DNA from: Asticcacaulis sp. SL142
Lineage (GTDB): Bacteria; Pseudomonadota; Alphaproteobacteria; Caulobacterales; Caulobacteraceae
DNA: 64,000 bases
Assembly (NCBI RefSeq): GCF_026625745.1
Contig: NZ_CP113061.1
Span: 1,885,501-1,949,500, forward strand
Reading direction: 5' to 3'
Below, piece by piece: positions 29,674 through 39,170 of this stretch. Under the pieces are notes generated by a model. The model was not told the origin of the DNA. It saw only the letters and a list, made by a program, of their open reading frames with translations, and searched no databases. A program made the position numbers and the translations under genes. Every line of letters begins with the position of its first letter. Positions within the stretch are counted from its first letter, which is position 1.

Positions 29674-31029
29674 ATGAAAAAACAGCTTGTTGCCATTCTG
29701 CTGGCGTCGGTAAGTTTAAGCGCCTGCCTGCACACGCCCTATGAGACCCCGGCAGTCAATATCCCGTCCGCGTTTCAGCATGCCCCGGCCTCGGGTGCCT
29801 ATGGGGCCACAGATCGTTGGTGGGAGGGTTTCAACGACCCTAAACTCACCGCCGTGATTGATAAGGTACTGGCCAGCAATAACGATCTGGCCGCCGCCGC
29901 CATTCGCCTGCGTCAGGCCAGACTGCGCACGGACGTTTACCGACTTGATCAGTTTCCGCAAGTCTCCGGCAACCTCGATGCCTCAAAGCAGCTCAACGAT
30001 ACGGCCCCCGGCGACAACGGCGAGTCTTATAGCGCCCGTGTCGGGGTAAGCTTTGAGGCCGATCTGTGGGGCCAACTGGCCTCGCAGACCGATGCCGCCA
30101 AATGGGAGGCCGAGGCCACCTCCGAAGACCTAGAGGCCACGCGCCTCAGTCTGATCGGGACGACGGCGACCTTTTACTGGCAGATCGCCTATACCCATGA
30201 GCGCATCCGTAACGCTCAGGCCAGCCTCGACTACGCCCAGCGCGTTCGGGCCATGGTCACTGCCCAGCATGATGCCGGATCGGTGTCCGGCATTGAGGTC
30301 AGTGAGGCCGACCAGACCGTCAATGCCCAGATCGCGGCCTTGAGCGAGCTTCAGCAGCAACAGGTCGAATACCGTGCCGCCCTGGCACTGTTGATGAACG
30401 GTGACGTCGTGCCCGCCGATCAGGAAGCCACGACCCTGCCCACAGCAGACCTCCCCGCCATTGCCCCCGGATTACCCGCCGAATTACTAGGCAGGCGACC
30501 TGATCTTAAGGCCGCTGAATATCGCCTCAGATCGACATTATCGGGCGTGGATGCCACCCGCGCGTCCTATTATCCGGCGCTGTCTCTGACCGGCTCTGCG
30601 GGCGGATCATCGACGGCTCTGTCGGACGTTGTGAAAAACCCGATTGGCACATTGGGCGCGGGCCTGACCCTGCCGTTTCTGAACTTCGCCCAGAACCGCC
30701 TCAATATCAAAGTCGCCAAAGCCGACTATGAGATCGCCGTCATCGACTTCCGCCAGACGATGCTTGAGGCGTTTAGCGATGTCGACAACACCCTGTCGGC
30801 CCAGACCCAACTGGCCATTCAGGGGGCACGGCTGGAGCAAAGTCTGGCCGCCGCGCAAAAGACCGAAGCGCTTTATGCTTTGCGTTATCGTACCGGCGCA
30901 GTCAGCCTGCGGATATGGCTGGATGCACAGGAAAGTTTGCGGTCAGCGCAACAGGCCGTCGATGCCAACCGGCTGAACCGGCTGATCACGCAGGCCACAC
31001 TCTATCAAGCCCTTGGTGGTGGCGCATAG
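29674..31029 (+). CDS. TolC/NodT-type outer-membrane efflux lipoprotein
   Basis: A 451-residue outer-membrane channel of the NodT (RND/MacB outer-membrane lipoprotein) family. The signal sequence ends in the lipobox VSLSACLH, so the mature N terminus is lipidated. The two outer-membrane efflux repeats are visible, with heptad-rich helices beginning AAAIRLRQARLRTDVYRLDQ and GVDATRASYYPALSLTGSAG in the second half, and the turn LGAGLTLPFLNFAQNR before the last helices. It completes a three-part pump with the two genes upstream, separated from macB by three bases. It ends 41 bases before a small lipoprotein gene. Confidence 0.92.
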   Translation: MKKQLVAILLASVSLSACLHTPYETPAVNIPSAFQHAPASGAYGATDRWWEGFNDPKLTAVIDKVLASNNDLAAAAIRLRQARLRTDVYRLDQFPQVSGNLDASKQLNDTAPGDNGESYSARVGVSFEADLWGQLASQTDAAKWEAEATSEDLEATRLSLIGTTATFYWQIAYTHERIRNAQASLDYAQRVRAMVTAQHDAGSVSGIEVSEADQTVNAQIAALSELQQQQVEYRAALALLMNGDVVPADQEATTLPTADLPAIAPGLPAELLGRRPDLKAAEYRLRSTLSGVDATRASYYPALSLTGSAGGSSTALSDVVKNPIGTLGAGLTLPFLNFAQNRLNIKVAKADYEIAVIDFRQTMLEAFSDVDNTLSAQTQLAIQGARLEQSLAAAQKTEALYALRYRTGAVSLRIWLDAQESLRSAQQAVDANRLNRLITQATLYQALGGGA

Positions 31030-31070
31030 ACGTTAACCCATTATTGGGCGGATTGGGGCATATCGGGACT

Positions 31071-31544
31071 ATGAGATATGCCCTGCTTGTCCTGACACTT
31101 ATTGCCATTCCGCTCAGCGCCTGCGCGACCACGCCTGCGCCGGTAAATGCCATCGCCAAACAACAACCCTATTCCGGGATCATCAAACAGGCGGGTAGAT
31201 TAAGGACCCGCAGCGATACATACGCCAAAGCTCCATCGCTGACACTTCTGGCCAACGGGAAGTTTCAGGCATTTGCCGAAGATATAGGCGCGTTATCCGA
31301 ACAGAACCTGAAAGCCCATCTCGACATGAAAGCGCGTGGCACAGATAACGATCTGAAATGCGTACTTAAGGGCGTGTCGATTGATCTTAAGCTCAAACAC
31401 GACGCCCTGATCACCGCCAAAACCGACGCCGAATTGAAACACACGCTCGACGAGCTATCGGCCCTTCTCAGCGACAATATCGACGTGATCACCACTCCGG
31501 CTACGGTTCAGTCAGGCATGGACTGCGTGCTGGAGTTTCAATAG
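31071..31544 (+). CDS. Small lipoprotein of unknown function
   Basis: A 157-residue hypothetical lipoprotein. Signal sequence MRYALLVLTLIAIPLSAC has a lipobox LSAC at residues 15-18. The mature part is mostly polar and helical with two cysteines (LKCVLKG and MDCVLEF) that could form a disulfide. No family was recognised. The ATG at 31071 is preferred over a frame that extends upstream into the efflux gene in another register. It lies 41 bases after the channel gene and nine before a methyltransferase gene, so it may ride on the same transcript. Cellular role unknown. Confidence 0.72.
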   Translation: MRYALLVLTLIAIPLSACATTPAPVNAIAKQQPYSGIIKQAGRLRTRSDTYAKAPSLTLLANGKFQAFAEDIGALSEQNLKAHLDMKARGTDNDLKCVLKGVSIDLKLKHDALITAKTDAELKHTLDELSALLSDNIDVITTPATVQSGMDCVLEFQ

Positions 31545-31553
31545 GCTCGCCCC

Positions 31554-32165
31554 ATGCCCACACCCGCCGATGACATCATTGCCCTCTATGAGCATCATGC
31601 GGGCGAATGGGATGCGGATCGCCATCAGTCACGCCCTGAAGGTGAAACCGTATGGATCAGGCGATTTACCGAAGCTGCCCTGCCAGAGGCCTCTATTCTG
31701 GATCTCGGCTGCGGCTCCGGCTGGCCAATTGTCCCTGAGCTTCTGGCCGCAGGACTGAGCGTCACCGGTGTCGATAGCTCACCATCGCTGATTTCGCTGT
31801 GCCGCCAGCGCTTCCCTGAACAGACCTGGGTCGTTGGCGATATGCGCAGACTTGATATTGATCATAGGTTCGCCGGGATTATCGCCTGGCATAGCCTGTT
31901 TCATCTTGTCCCCGAGGATCAGGCCCAGATGTTTACGGTTTTTGCCCATCACCTAAGGCCCTCCGCTCCATTGATGTTTACCAGCGGATCAGAACGGGAT
32001 GAGACAATAGGGTGCTGGCGCAATGAGCCCCTTTATCACGCTAGCCTTAGCCTTGATGACTATGAGACCTTGCTGGCTACCAACGGGTTTGTGATTCTGG
32101 ATCGCGTCGTCGGCGATATTACGTGCGGAGGTGCCACCATCTGGCTGGCGAAAGCCGCCGACTAA
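31554..32165 (+). CDS. Class I SAM-dependent methyltransferase
   Basis: A 203-residue cytoplasmic methyltransferase. Motif I is ILDLGCGSGWPI (residues about 47-58), motif II is VTGVDSSP, and the post-motif acidic segment VVGDMRRLD is followed by the substrate-side IIAWHSLFHLVPEDQA. These are features of the Methyltransf_11/25 group. The substrate, small molecule or protein, cannot be deduced. It begins nine bases after the lipoprotein gene and its stop overlaps the stop of the convergent dsbD-like gene by four bases. No specific regulation is seen. Confidence 0.87.
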   Translation: MPTPADDIIALYEHHAGEWDADRHQSRPEGETVWIRRFTEAALPEASILDLGCGSGWPIVPELLAAGLSVTGVDSSPSLISLCRQRFPEQTWVVGDMRRLDIDHRFAGIIAWHSLFHLVPEDQAQMFTVFAHHLRPSAPLMFTSGSERDETIGCWRNEPLYHASLSLDDYETLLATNGFVILDRVVGDITCGGATIWLAKAAD

Positions 32166-34225
32166 CGCTCACCCATCATCTTTATCACCTCGCCCTTGTT
32201 CAGCAGTTGCGGCAGAATGACCGGCTCGGCACCCTTTGGGCCATACCAGACATAGAGCGGCACGCCGGAGCGTCCATAGCGGCTGAGGTACTGCGAAATG
32301 CGCGCGTCCTGATTGGTCCAGTCGCCGACCATATAAACCGTGTTGGTGGCCTTCAATGCCTTCGCGAACTCATCGGTATGAAACACCAGCCGCTCATTGA
32401 CCTTACAGGACACACACCAGGCGGCGGTCAGATCGACCATGACGTTCTTACCCTCAGCGCGTAGTTGGGCGATGCGCTCGACCGAAAAGGTTTCATAGGG
32501 CACATCGGCCTTTACCGCGGCGGGGGTGGTGACGGCGCGGGTCTGGGCGGCGGAAGCGACCGCCAGCACAATACCTAACCCCAGTAACACCGGGCGCGTG
32601 GCGGCAGGAATGAGGGTGCGCACCACGCCAAGCACAATCAGGCCCAACGCGATGATCAACGCAAATAGCCCCCAGCCCGACACTTGCTGGGCAAATACCC
32701 ACACCATCCAAAGCGCCGCCAGATACATGGGCACGGCCAGTATATGCTTGAATCTATCCATCCACGGGCCGGGCTTGGGCAAGCGTTTGGCTAAGGCCGG
32801 AAAATAGGTGATTGCGTAGGTCAGCCCCACGATCGGCAGGGCAAACCCGATGCCCAGCGCCAAAAAGATCACAAAACTGACGAAGCCGCCCTGCGCCAGT
32901 GCCACCCCGATGGCGGTCGCCATAAACGGTGCGGTACAGGGTGCTGCCACCACCACCGCCAGCACGCCGGTCAGGAACGCGCCGATGTAGGGGTTTTTCA
33001 CCGCCATGCCTGCGCCAAATCCCTGAACGCTGGAACCGATATTGAACAACCCCGACAAGTTGAGGGCTACCAGCAACATGACAATGCTTAAGGCGGCCGT
33101 CACAAACGGCGACTGTAGCTGGAAACCCCAGCCGAGCGCAGCTCCCAGGGACTGCGCCGCAGTGATCATTACAGCGAGTGCTACAAAGCTTATGATGACA
33201 CCGGCGCCGTACAGCAGGGCCTCATGGCGCGCCAGTTTGTGATCCTGACCGGCCCGCGATACGGCCAGTATCTTCATGGACAGGATCGGGAACACACACG
33301 GCATCAGGTTGAGGATAATCCCGCCGACAAAGGCAAATCCGGCCGCGATGATGACGCCCACCACCGACACCTCGCCGGATGCCGCACTTAAGCCCCCCAG
33401 ACCGCGCAGATTATGCGGGATGGCACCTTCATTCAGAGTGACCTGATAACTGTCGCCGTTCGGAAAGGCGATCACGCCAGTCACCGCGCCGGACAGCGGT
33501 TTATCATCTGCCGCTGTGGCCTTAAGCGTAAATCCGTCGGCCCCGGTATCGAGCTTTTGATCGGCGGCGGGCGGGACAGCACCCGCGGTAATAGGAAAGA
33601 AATAGGCGCCGCTTGGCTTTTCGAACATTTCGGAAGTATCAGCCGCCGGAAAGCCCAATTCGACTATATTACCGGCTTTACGGAAATATCCAGCCGGTGC
33701 CGGTTTCGGCAGGGCCTCAAACGCTTTCTGAAACGTCCGGTCAGCCCCGCCTGAGGGCCCAACCGGCAGGTTAAGGCTAACATTGACCGTTTCAGGCACG
33801 CAGACTTTTTCACAAACCAAAAAATCAACACGGGCCTTAAGCGGCAGTATATCGCCGTCACCCAGCGCCGTGCCATTGGTAAGCTTATAAAAAAGGTAGG
33901 TCCCACCGCTATAGCCATAATTGACCAGACCCATATAGGGCTGACGCTCCGGCGTTTGCCACTGCGGCTCTCCGACCGTCACCTTATCCGGCAGCGACCA
34001 GTTGACCACAGGTGCCAATCCCGTATCGCCGGGATTTTGCCAGTAGGTGTGCCATCCTTTGAGCGGCTCATGGCGGATCGCGATCCAGATGTCTCCGCCC
34101 TTAGCCACCGCCTTATGTTCGGCAACCAGTTCGGTCGTCAGGTGCGCGGTTTTCACCGGTTCGGCAAATGCTTGCCCACCCCAAAACGCCATAAGGCACA
34201 CTAAAAACGCTCTTATGGCCCGCAT
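32162..34225 (-). CDS. DsbD-type thiol:disulfide interchange protein
   Basis: A 687-residue inner-membrane protein that carries reducing electrons from cytoplasmic thioredoxin to periplasmic thiol proteins. A signal peptide (AFLVCLMAFWGGQAFAEP) is followed by a periplasmic N-terminal domain with the cysteine pair in FLVCEKVCVPE. The central part has about eight membrane helices holding the two redox cysteines of the DsbD membrane domain, in NLMPCVFPILSMK and VAAPCTAPFMA. The C-terminal periplasmic thioredoxin domain has the active site AAWCVSCKVNE. All three redox pairs are therefore present. I chose the ATG at 34225, 16 bases after the ispG stop. The N-terminal domain is longer than in E. 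coli DsbD, as in ScsB-like versions, so specificity may differ. Confidence 0.9.
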   Translation of the reverse strand: MRAIRAFLVCLMAFWGGQAFAEPVKTAHLTTELVAEHKAVAKGGDIWIAIRHEPLKGWHTYWQNPGDTGLAPVVNWSLPDKVTVGEPQWQTPERQPYMGLVNYGYSGGTYLFYKLTNGTALGDGDILPLKARVDFLVCEKVCVPETVNVSLNLPVGPSGGADRTFQKAFEALPKPAPAGYFRKAGNIVELGFPAADTSEMFEKPSGAYFFPITAGAVPPAADQKLDTGADGFTLKATAADDKPLSGAVTGVIAFPNGDSYQVTLNEGAIPHNLRGLGGLSAASGEVSVVGVIIAAGFAFVGGIILNLMPCVFPILSMKILAVSRAGQDHKLARHEALLYGAGVIISFVALAVMITAAQSLGAALGWGFQLQSPFVTAALSIVMLLVALNLSGLFNIGSSVQGFGAGMAVKNPYIGAFLTGVLAVVVAAPCTAPFMATAIGVALAQGGFVSFVIFLALGIGFALPIVGLTYAITYFPALAKRLPKPGPWMDRFKHILAVPMYLAALWMVWVFAQQVSGWGLFALIIALGLIVLGVVRTLIPAATRPVLLGLGIVLAVASAAQTRAVTTPAAVKADVPYETFSVERIAQLRAEGKNVMVDLTAAWCVSCKVNERLVFHTDEFAKALKATNTVYMVGDWTNQDARISQYLSRYGRSGVPLYVWYGPKGAEPVILPQLLNKGEVIKMMGER

Positions 34226-34241
34226 CAAATTCACCGTATCT

Positions 34242-35381
34242 TTACTCAGCCGCCGTGGCCGCAACCGGCGCCTCTTGCGCCTTCAGTTCCTCAGCCTTAC
34301 GTTCTACGAGTTCGACGATGTGTTCGATCATATCGCCATTGGCTAATTTATGATCGGGCTTACCGGCCATATAGACCATGCCGGCCCCTGCCCCGCCGCC
34401 GGTAAAGCCAACATCGGTAAACAGCGCTTCGCCGGGTCCATTAACGACACAGCCAATAATCGACAGTGACATGGGTGTTGAGATGTGCGCCAGCCGTTCT
34501 TCGAGTTTGGCGACCGTATCAATGACATTGAACCCCTGCCGCGCACACGACGGGCAGGCGATGATGTTGACACCGCGGTGGCGCAGGCCGAGGCTTTTCA
34601 GGATATCAAAGCCGACCTTGATTTCTTCGACCGGATCGGCGGCCAGCGACACGCGGATGGTATCACCGATCCCGGCCCACAGCAGATTACCCAAACCAAT
34701 TGACGACTTGATCGTGCCGGTGCGCAAAGGCCCCGCTTCGGTCACGCCGATATGCAGGGGGCAGTCAATAGCATCGGCCAAGGCCTGATAGGCGGCCACA
34801 GTCAGGAAGACATCCGACGCCTTGACCGAAATCTTGAACTCATGGAAATCATGATCGCGCAGGATATTGGCGTGGAACAAAGCGCTTTCAACCATGGCTT
34901 CGGGGCATGGCTCACCATAGCGTTCCAGCAGTTCCTTCTCCAGCGACCCGGCATTAACCCCGATGCGCATGGAGCAGCCATAGTCCTTAGCCGCCTGCAC
35001 CACTTCACGCACCCGGTCGGCTGAGCCGATATTGCCGGGATTAATCCGCAGGCACGCCGCCCCGGCCTTAGCGGCCTCAATGGCGCGCTTATAGTGGAAA
35101 TGGATGTCCGCCACGATGGGGATAGCGGTGTTGTCGACAATCGTCTTGAGCGCCTGAGTTGACTCCACATCCGGACACGACACCCGCACAATATCGGCAC
35201 CAGCCTCTTCCAAGGCCGCAATCTGACGCAAGGTCGCCTGCGCGTCCGAAGTCAGGGTATTGGTCATGGACTGAACCGTGATCGGCGCATCGCCCCCGAC
35301 CTCGACAGAGCCCACGCGGATTTTACGGCTTTTGCGGCGCTCGATCATGCGCCACGGACGAACGTGCTGGTGAGAACTCAT
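34242..35381 (-). CDS. ispG: 4-hydroxy-3-methylbut-2-en-1-yl diphosphate synthase
   Basis: Enzyme of the non-mevalonate isoprenoid pathway that reductively opens the cyclic diphosphate MEcPP to HMBPP; cytoplasmic iron-sulfur protein of 379 residues. The TIM-barrel part begins [15 protein letters not shown] and contains QSMTNT and [11 protein letters not shown]. The [4Fe-4S] ligands are the CxxC in [11 protein letters not shown] and the cysteine in [13 protein letters not shown], with the conserved glutamate close after. It belongs to the bacterial type without an insert domain. It lies downstream of the RodZ-like gene on the same strand and upstream of the dsbD-like gene; a joint transcript is plausible but the 64-base gap before it may hold its own promoter. 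Confidence 0.96.
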   Translation of the reverse strand: MSSHQHVRPWRMIERRKSRKIRVGSVEVGGDAPITVQSMTNTLTSDAQATLRQIAALEEAGADIVRVSCPDVESTQALKTIVDNTAIPIVADIHFHYKRAIEAAKAGAACLRINPGNIGSADRVREVVQAAKDYGCSMRIGVNAGSLEKELLERYGEPCPEAMVESALFHANILRDHDFHEFKISVKASDVFLTVAAYQALADAIDCPLHIGVTEAGPLRTGTIKSSIGLGNLLWAGIGDTIRVSLAADPVEEIKVGFDILKSLGLRHRGVNIIACPSCARQGFNVIDTVAKLEERLAHISTPMSLSIIGCVVNGPGEALFTDVGFTGGGAGAGMVYMAGKPDHKLANGDMIEHIVELVERKAEELKAQEAPVAATAAE

Positions 35382-35445
35382 AGACCACCTCTGTAACCTG
35401 CCCCCTACTTAAGGCTTTTCGCCTCGCAATAAAAGGGGTTGAGCG

Positions 35446-36753
35446 TTAATAAGGTATGGTCTGATCTGCCGGTTGTTGCGCCGGTGGAGCCTGTACGGGC
35501 TGGGCGGGCTGATAGGGGATCGGCTCCGTCGGCATCGGTCGCGCCCTCGGCTTTTCGATCTTGGGACGCGGGGGGGCTACCGGACGGGCCTCAGCCTGCT
35601 GGGCGTCCATCAGCTTGGCCGTTTGCTGGGCGCGGGCATTGATACGGGCGGTGGGCGTACTGGTGCCCTCCAGCCCACCGGCATATTCGCCGTCGTAATA
35701 GACTTCAAACGCCGTGGCATCCGATACGTCGACCAGCATCGGCACCGCTGTGGCATTGGGGACGCGATAAGATTCCCCGGCCCCTAACTGACGGGCAAAA
35801 TAGACCTGACCTTCGTTAGAGCGCAGCACCAGATTGACACTGCGCTTGGCCTGAATGACCACGCTGGATTGCTCCGGCGGGGCCCCAAAGACCGCCCCTT
35901 TGGGGTTAAAGGCCTTGCGCATCTGAAGGCTGTCGGCGGGCGACGCCGTGCCGGTGCCGTTACGGGCCTTTTCGGCCTCAATCTCGGCAAAACCGACCTC
36001 CAGACCCGGCGTGACATAGGGCACCGGAACATCCTGATCCATGGGCGGCGCACCGGGCTTAGACACATAGACCACGCCGTCGCGCACAATCGGCACCCCC
36101 TGAGACCAGCCCTGCGTGGTTACGGTCGGCGTCTCGTCACGGGCCTTGAAAAGCTCCGGCTGGCGCTGCAGCACATTCCAGATAATGACCGCCCCGACCA
36201 CAACGATAGCCCCGGCAACATAGCGCCCGTAAGAAGGCTGCACCTCGTCCATCGCCGCCCCTATCGGTGCGCGCAAGGTCGGGGCCGGATCGGCCAGATC
36301 ACGCTTGAGCAAGTCGGCCATGGTTTCTTCGTCAAGCCCCAGCGCCTTGGCATAGGCCTTGACATAGCCGATGGCAAACGGCCGCGCCGGCATCAGATCC
36401 AGCGCCCCGGTTTCAAACGCTTCGAGATAGCTGCGGCGGACACGGGTAATGTCGGCCACATGATCCAGCGTCAGGTTAGACGCTTCGCGCGCTGAGCGCA
36501 GGATGTCCCCCAGCACCACCCCGTAATGCGGGTCGGCATGGGCGCTTATGTTCAAGTCAGAGGCCAGCGGCTCACCCGCCAGCGTATCGGCACGCGCGGC
36601 GGCTTCGACCTCATCATAGTCGTTTAACTGATTTTGGTCCTGATCGTGCGTCATGACGACCGAAGGCTCACGGCCAAGCGGCGAGAGATCATGGTCTGCC
36701 GAACCTACGGCACCCTGATCGAAACTGCCCGCTTTCAAAGACCGCGCTTTCAT
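35446..36753 (-). CDS. RodZ-like helix-turn-helix membrane protein
   Basis: A 435-residue single-pass inner-membrane protein with the RodZ plan: N-terminal cytoplasmic helix-turn-helix (about 80-150, LRSAREASNLTLDHVADITR and YLEAFETGALDLMPARPF), a membrane helix (YVAGAIVVVGAVIIWNVL near 195) and a periplasmic DUF4115 beta domain (about 305-375, VVIQAKRSVNLVLRS, YRVPNATAVPMLVDVSDA). The tail is proline- and glutamine-rich. By family it would couple MreB filaments to wall growth and so affect cell shape. The start at 36753 has GGGAG nine bases upstream; the ATG at 36654 has none. Linkage to ispG occurs in other proteobacteria. The gene name rodZ is probable, not certain. Confidence 0.85.
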   Translation of the reverse strand: MKARSLKAGSFDQGAVGSADHDLSPLGREPSVVMTHDQDQNQLNDYDEVEAAARADTLAGEPLASDLNISAHADPHYGVVLGDILRSAREASNLTLDHVADITRVRRSYLEAFETGALDLMPARPFAIGYVKAYAKALGLDEETMADLLKRDLADPAPTLRAPIGAAMDEVQPSYGRYVAGAIVVVGAVIIWNVLQRQPELFKARDETPTVTTQGWSQGVPIVRDGVVYVSKPGAPPMDQDVPVPYVTPGLEVGFAEIEAEKARNGTGTASPADSLQMRKAFNPKGAVFGAPPEQSSVVIQAKRSVNLVLRSNEGQVYFARQLGAGESYRVPNATAVPMLVDVSDATAFEVYYDGEYAGGLEGTSTPTARINARAQQTAKLMDAQQAEARPVAPPRPKIEKPRARPMPTEPIPYQPAQPVQAPPAQQPADQTIPY

Positions 36754-37112
36754 CTTCCGATACTCCCGTCAGATCAGCTCTTACTGTCAATAGATCATAC
36801 CCACAACGGCACTGTATAGGGCGTGCGTTACGCCCGCCGATGCCGGACTGAAACACAGCCCGTTTTGAGAATCAATACAACCGCGCCGACGATGCCATGA
36901 TTGTGCCTGATTGATACAGGTTTTTTGGCATTGGCGGCATTTAGTGTAAAGGCTTCAAGTTGCACGCCACCCATAGCCCACATTTGTGACAATCAGGTGC
37001 GTACCCTTTGCGTTCAGACACTCAGCGCCTGACCCTGTGCATAACAGCCATTGCCGACCGGTGAAACTCAGCTTAAAGACAATCAAAAGCCTTATACACG
37101 GAGTTCTACCCA
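36754..37112. other. Gene-free promoter region
   Basis: 359 bases between the divergent RodZ-like and hotdog genes. I see no gene, strong hairpin or known motif; it must hold the promoters of both. The stretch near 36880-36935 is richer in A and T. Confidence 0.5.
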
Positions 37113-37532
37113 ATGCCTGCAGCCTTTGATGACTTATGGATCGGTCAGGTCGCCTCTATCGGTGCTGGCGTCATCAGTCAGGAGGATCTTGCGGCGTTTT
37201 GTAAGACCTACGCGCCAACCTGGGATTTAAAAGACGGTATTCCCGATGCCCTGATCTTTACGCTGTGGTCGCGGCTTGAAACCGAAGCGTCACAGGGCTG
37301 GCCGCAGACCAAGCGCCTCGCGGTCGATGCCTTGCGCTGGTCACGCAATCCGCCGCCGGGGGAACTGCTGCGCGGGCGCCTGACTGTGATGGGCAAGGAC
37401 GCGGTCGGTGACACCAAGGGCGTGGTCATTGCTCAGCACGACCTGTTGGATGAGGCCGGACGACTGGTGTTTTCCTGCCTGACGCGTTCGGTGTTTCAGC
37501 GGCTGCCAGTGGCCAAGCCGCCGCTGGATTAG
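37113..37532 (+). CDS. Hotdog-fold protein, MaoC-like
   Basis: A 139-residue hypothetical protein. The N-terminal FDDLWIGQVASIGAGVISQEDLAAF and the later GELLRGRLTVMGKDAVGDTKGVV strand pattern resemble one MaoC-like hotdog unit, where an N-terminal FEDLxVG is followed by a central helix and a strand starting PGExLxGxxxV. The catalytic aspartate-histidine pair of true MaoC hydratases is not visible in the expected loop (YAPTWDLKDGIPDAL), so enzymatic activity is doubtful. It stands alone, with a hairpin terminator just downstream and a multi-hairpin repeat beyond it. The call rests on pattern similarity only; a lipid-related role would be inference. Confidence 0.62.
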   Translation: MPAAFDDLWIGQVASIGAGVISQEDLAAFCKTYAPTWDLKDGIPDALIFTLWSRLETEASQGWPQTKRLAVDALRWSRNPPPGELLRGRLTVMGKDAVGDTKGVVIAQHDLLDEAGRLVFSCLTRSVFQRLPVAKPPLD

Positions 37533-37537
37533 TCTCA

Positions 37538-37573
37538 CCCATAAGTTTTTCGCTGCGCGAAAATACTGATGGG
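37538..37573 (+). terminator. Hairpin downstream of the hotdog gene
   Basis: Nested perfect stems CCCAT/ATGGG and TTTTCGC/GCGAAAA with a TGC loop begin five bases after the stop codon. There is no long T-tract on the plus strand. Confidence 0.55.
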
Positions 37574-37596
37574 CGGACATAAACCAACACCTTATA

Positions 37597-37666
37597 CCTC
37601 CCCAACTGCGCTCAAGCAGCGCAGTTGGGGAGGGGGGCCATCAAGTTCGCTTTCGAACGTGGATGG
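37597..37666. repeat. Intergenic double-hairpin repeat
   Basis: A perfect 16-bp stem (37597-37612 with 37618-37633, arm starting CCTCCCCAACTGC) with a 5-base loop is followed by a nested hairpin CCATC-GTTCG/CGAAC-GATGG (37638-37666). This class of CCTCCCC-rich repeat is common between genes in Caulobacterales. It separates convergent genes. Confidence 0.8.
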
Positions 37667-37686
37667 TGGTGGGGGCCCTTAAACGC

Positions 37687-39078
37687 TTAAAGCGCTCTTA
37701 GTTGTGGCTCGGCCTCATTCAGCGACTGCTCAATGATGTCGACGATCCGGTCGATTTCCTCATGGGTGATGATCAGCGGCGGACACATGACGATGCTGTC
37801 GCGAATGCCGCGCACCATCAGGCCGTTCTTGATGCACAGGTCGCGCACGATCGGCCCGGCCGTGCCTTCCGCGCCCTTAAAGCGATGATTGGTGCCTTTT
37901 TCTGACACGATCTCGACCGCCCCGATCAGGCCCAGCGAGCGCGCCTCACCGACCAGCGGATGGTCGTCCAACCGCTTCAACGCCTTGGCCAGATAAGGGC
38001 CGGTGTCGTTACGTGTACGTTCAACCAAGCCTTCGCGTTCGATAATCTCGATATTGGCCAAGGCCACGGCCGCCGCTGCCGGATGGCCGGAATAGGTATA
38101 GCCGTGGACGAAATCACCGCCGGTTTTCAACACATCGACAATCTTTGACGACACCCCGACTGCCGAAATGGGCAGGTAACCCGACGACATACCCTTGGCC
38201 ATAGCAATCACATCAGGCTTGATGCCGTAATGCTGGTGGCCAAACCATTGGCCCAAGCGCCCAAACCCGCAGATGACCTCATCACAAATCAGCAGGATGC
38301 CATATTTGCGGCACAAGGCCTCAACTTTGGGCCAATAGCCTTCCGGCGGGATGATCACCCCGCCCGCACCCTGGACCGGTTCACCGATAAAGGCGGCGAC
38401 CTTGTCAGGGCCCACGGCCAGAATACGCGCCTCTATGTCATCGACGCAAGCCTGCGCAAAGGCCGCCGGATCTTGGCCAAAGCCTTCGTTAAACTGATAG
38501 GGCTGGCGGACATGTTCAATGCCCGGCACCATCGGCCCGCCCTGAGCATGCATGAAGGTCATGCCGCCCAGCGACATCCCGGCCACCGTTGAGCCATGAT
38601 AGGCGTTGCGACGGCTGATGATTATATTGCGATCCGGCTCGCCCTTAAGCTGCCAGTAATAGCGCACCAACCGCAACACCGTGTCATTGGCCTCAGACCC
38701 GGACGAGTTAAAAAATACATGCTGAAGGTCAGGATTGCCGACCGACATCTTTTCCGCGATCTTGGTGGCCAGCCGCACCGGCGGCGGCGTCACGGTCTTA
38801 AAGAACGTGTTGTAATAAGGCAGTTCCAGCATCTGCTCATAGGCCGCACGCGCCAGTTCATCGCGCCCGTAACCGACATTGACGCACCACAGCCCCGCCA
38901 TGCCATCCAGCAGACTATGGCCTTCGCCGTCATAGATGGTCGAGCCTTCGGCGCGGGTAATAATGCGCGACCCGCCGATGTCTTCCAGCAGCTTATAGTC
39001 TGCCTGAGCCGGCAAATGATGCGCCAGATCAAGACGCTTCAGTTCGGCAATATCGTAGTTTTTCAGTGGCTGGCTCAT
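37687..39078 (-). CDS. Class III aminotransferase, putrescine/pyruvate (SpuC)-like
   Basis: A 463-residue PLP enzyme of the omega-transaminase group that would move an amino group from putrescine or a related amine to pyruvate or 2-oxoglutarate. Seen in the sequence: substrate loop WCVNVGYGRDELA, the phosphate-binding FFNSSGSEANDTVLRLV, the stacking region RRNAYHGSTVAG, the cofactor aspartate in LLICDEVICGFGR and the Schiff-base lysine in VIAMAKGMSSGYLP. It ends the polyamine locus. Its own promoter lies within 39079-39165, where a 28-bp perfect palindrome is centred on TGTGATCACA. Since no puuB-type oxidase is present, this enzyme may supply the missing aldehyde-forming step. Substrate assignment rests on family and context. 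Confidence 0.88.
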   Translation of the reverse strand: MSQPLKNYDIAELKRLDLAHHLPAQADYKLLEDIGGSRIITRAEGSTIYDGEGHSLLDGMAGLWCVNVGYGRDELARAAYEQMLELPYYNTFFKTVTPPPVRLATKIAEKMSVGNPDLQHVFFNSSGSEANDTVLRLVRYYWQLKGEPDRNIIISRRNAYHGSTVAGMSLGGMTFMHAQGGPMVPGIEHVRQPYQFNEGFGQDPAAFAQACVDDIEARILAVGPDKVAAFIGEPVQGAGGVIIPPEGYWPKVEALCRKYGILLICDEVICGFGRLGQWFGHQHYGIKPDVIAMAKGMSSGYLPISAVGVSSKIVDVLKTGGDFVHGYTYSGHPAAAAVALANIEIIEREGLVERTRNDTGPYLAKALKRLDDHPLVGEARSLGLIGAVEIVSEKGTNHRFKGAEGTAGPIVRDLCIKNGLMVRGIRDSIVMCPPLIITHEEIDRIVDIIEQSLNEAEPQLRAL

Positions 39079-39135
39079 AGCATTATTTCCGGAAAAAAGG
39101 AGTGCAACAGGTCTGCCAGAAATTTACGTCCGCGC

Positions 39136-39163
39136 CAATAAAATTGTGATCACAATTTTATTG
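39136..39163. promoter_or_regulatory. 28-bp perfect palindromic operator
   Basis: Every base from 39136 to 39163 pairs with its mirror position; the centre is AATTGTGATCACAATT. It lies 58 bases upstream of the aminotransferase start. The core TGTGATCACA recurs at 44232, 45756 and 50163, each before another gene of the locus. Confidence 0.75.
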
Positions 39164-39170
39164 TGCCTAT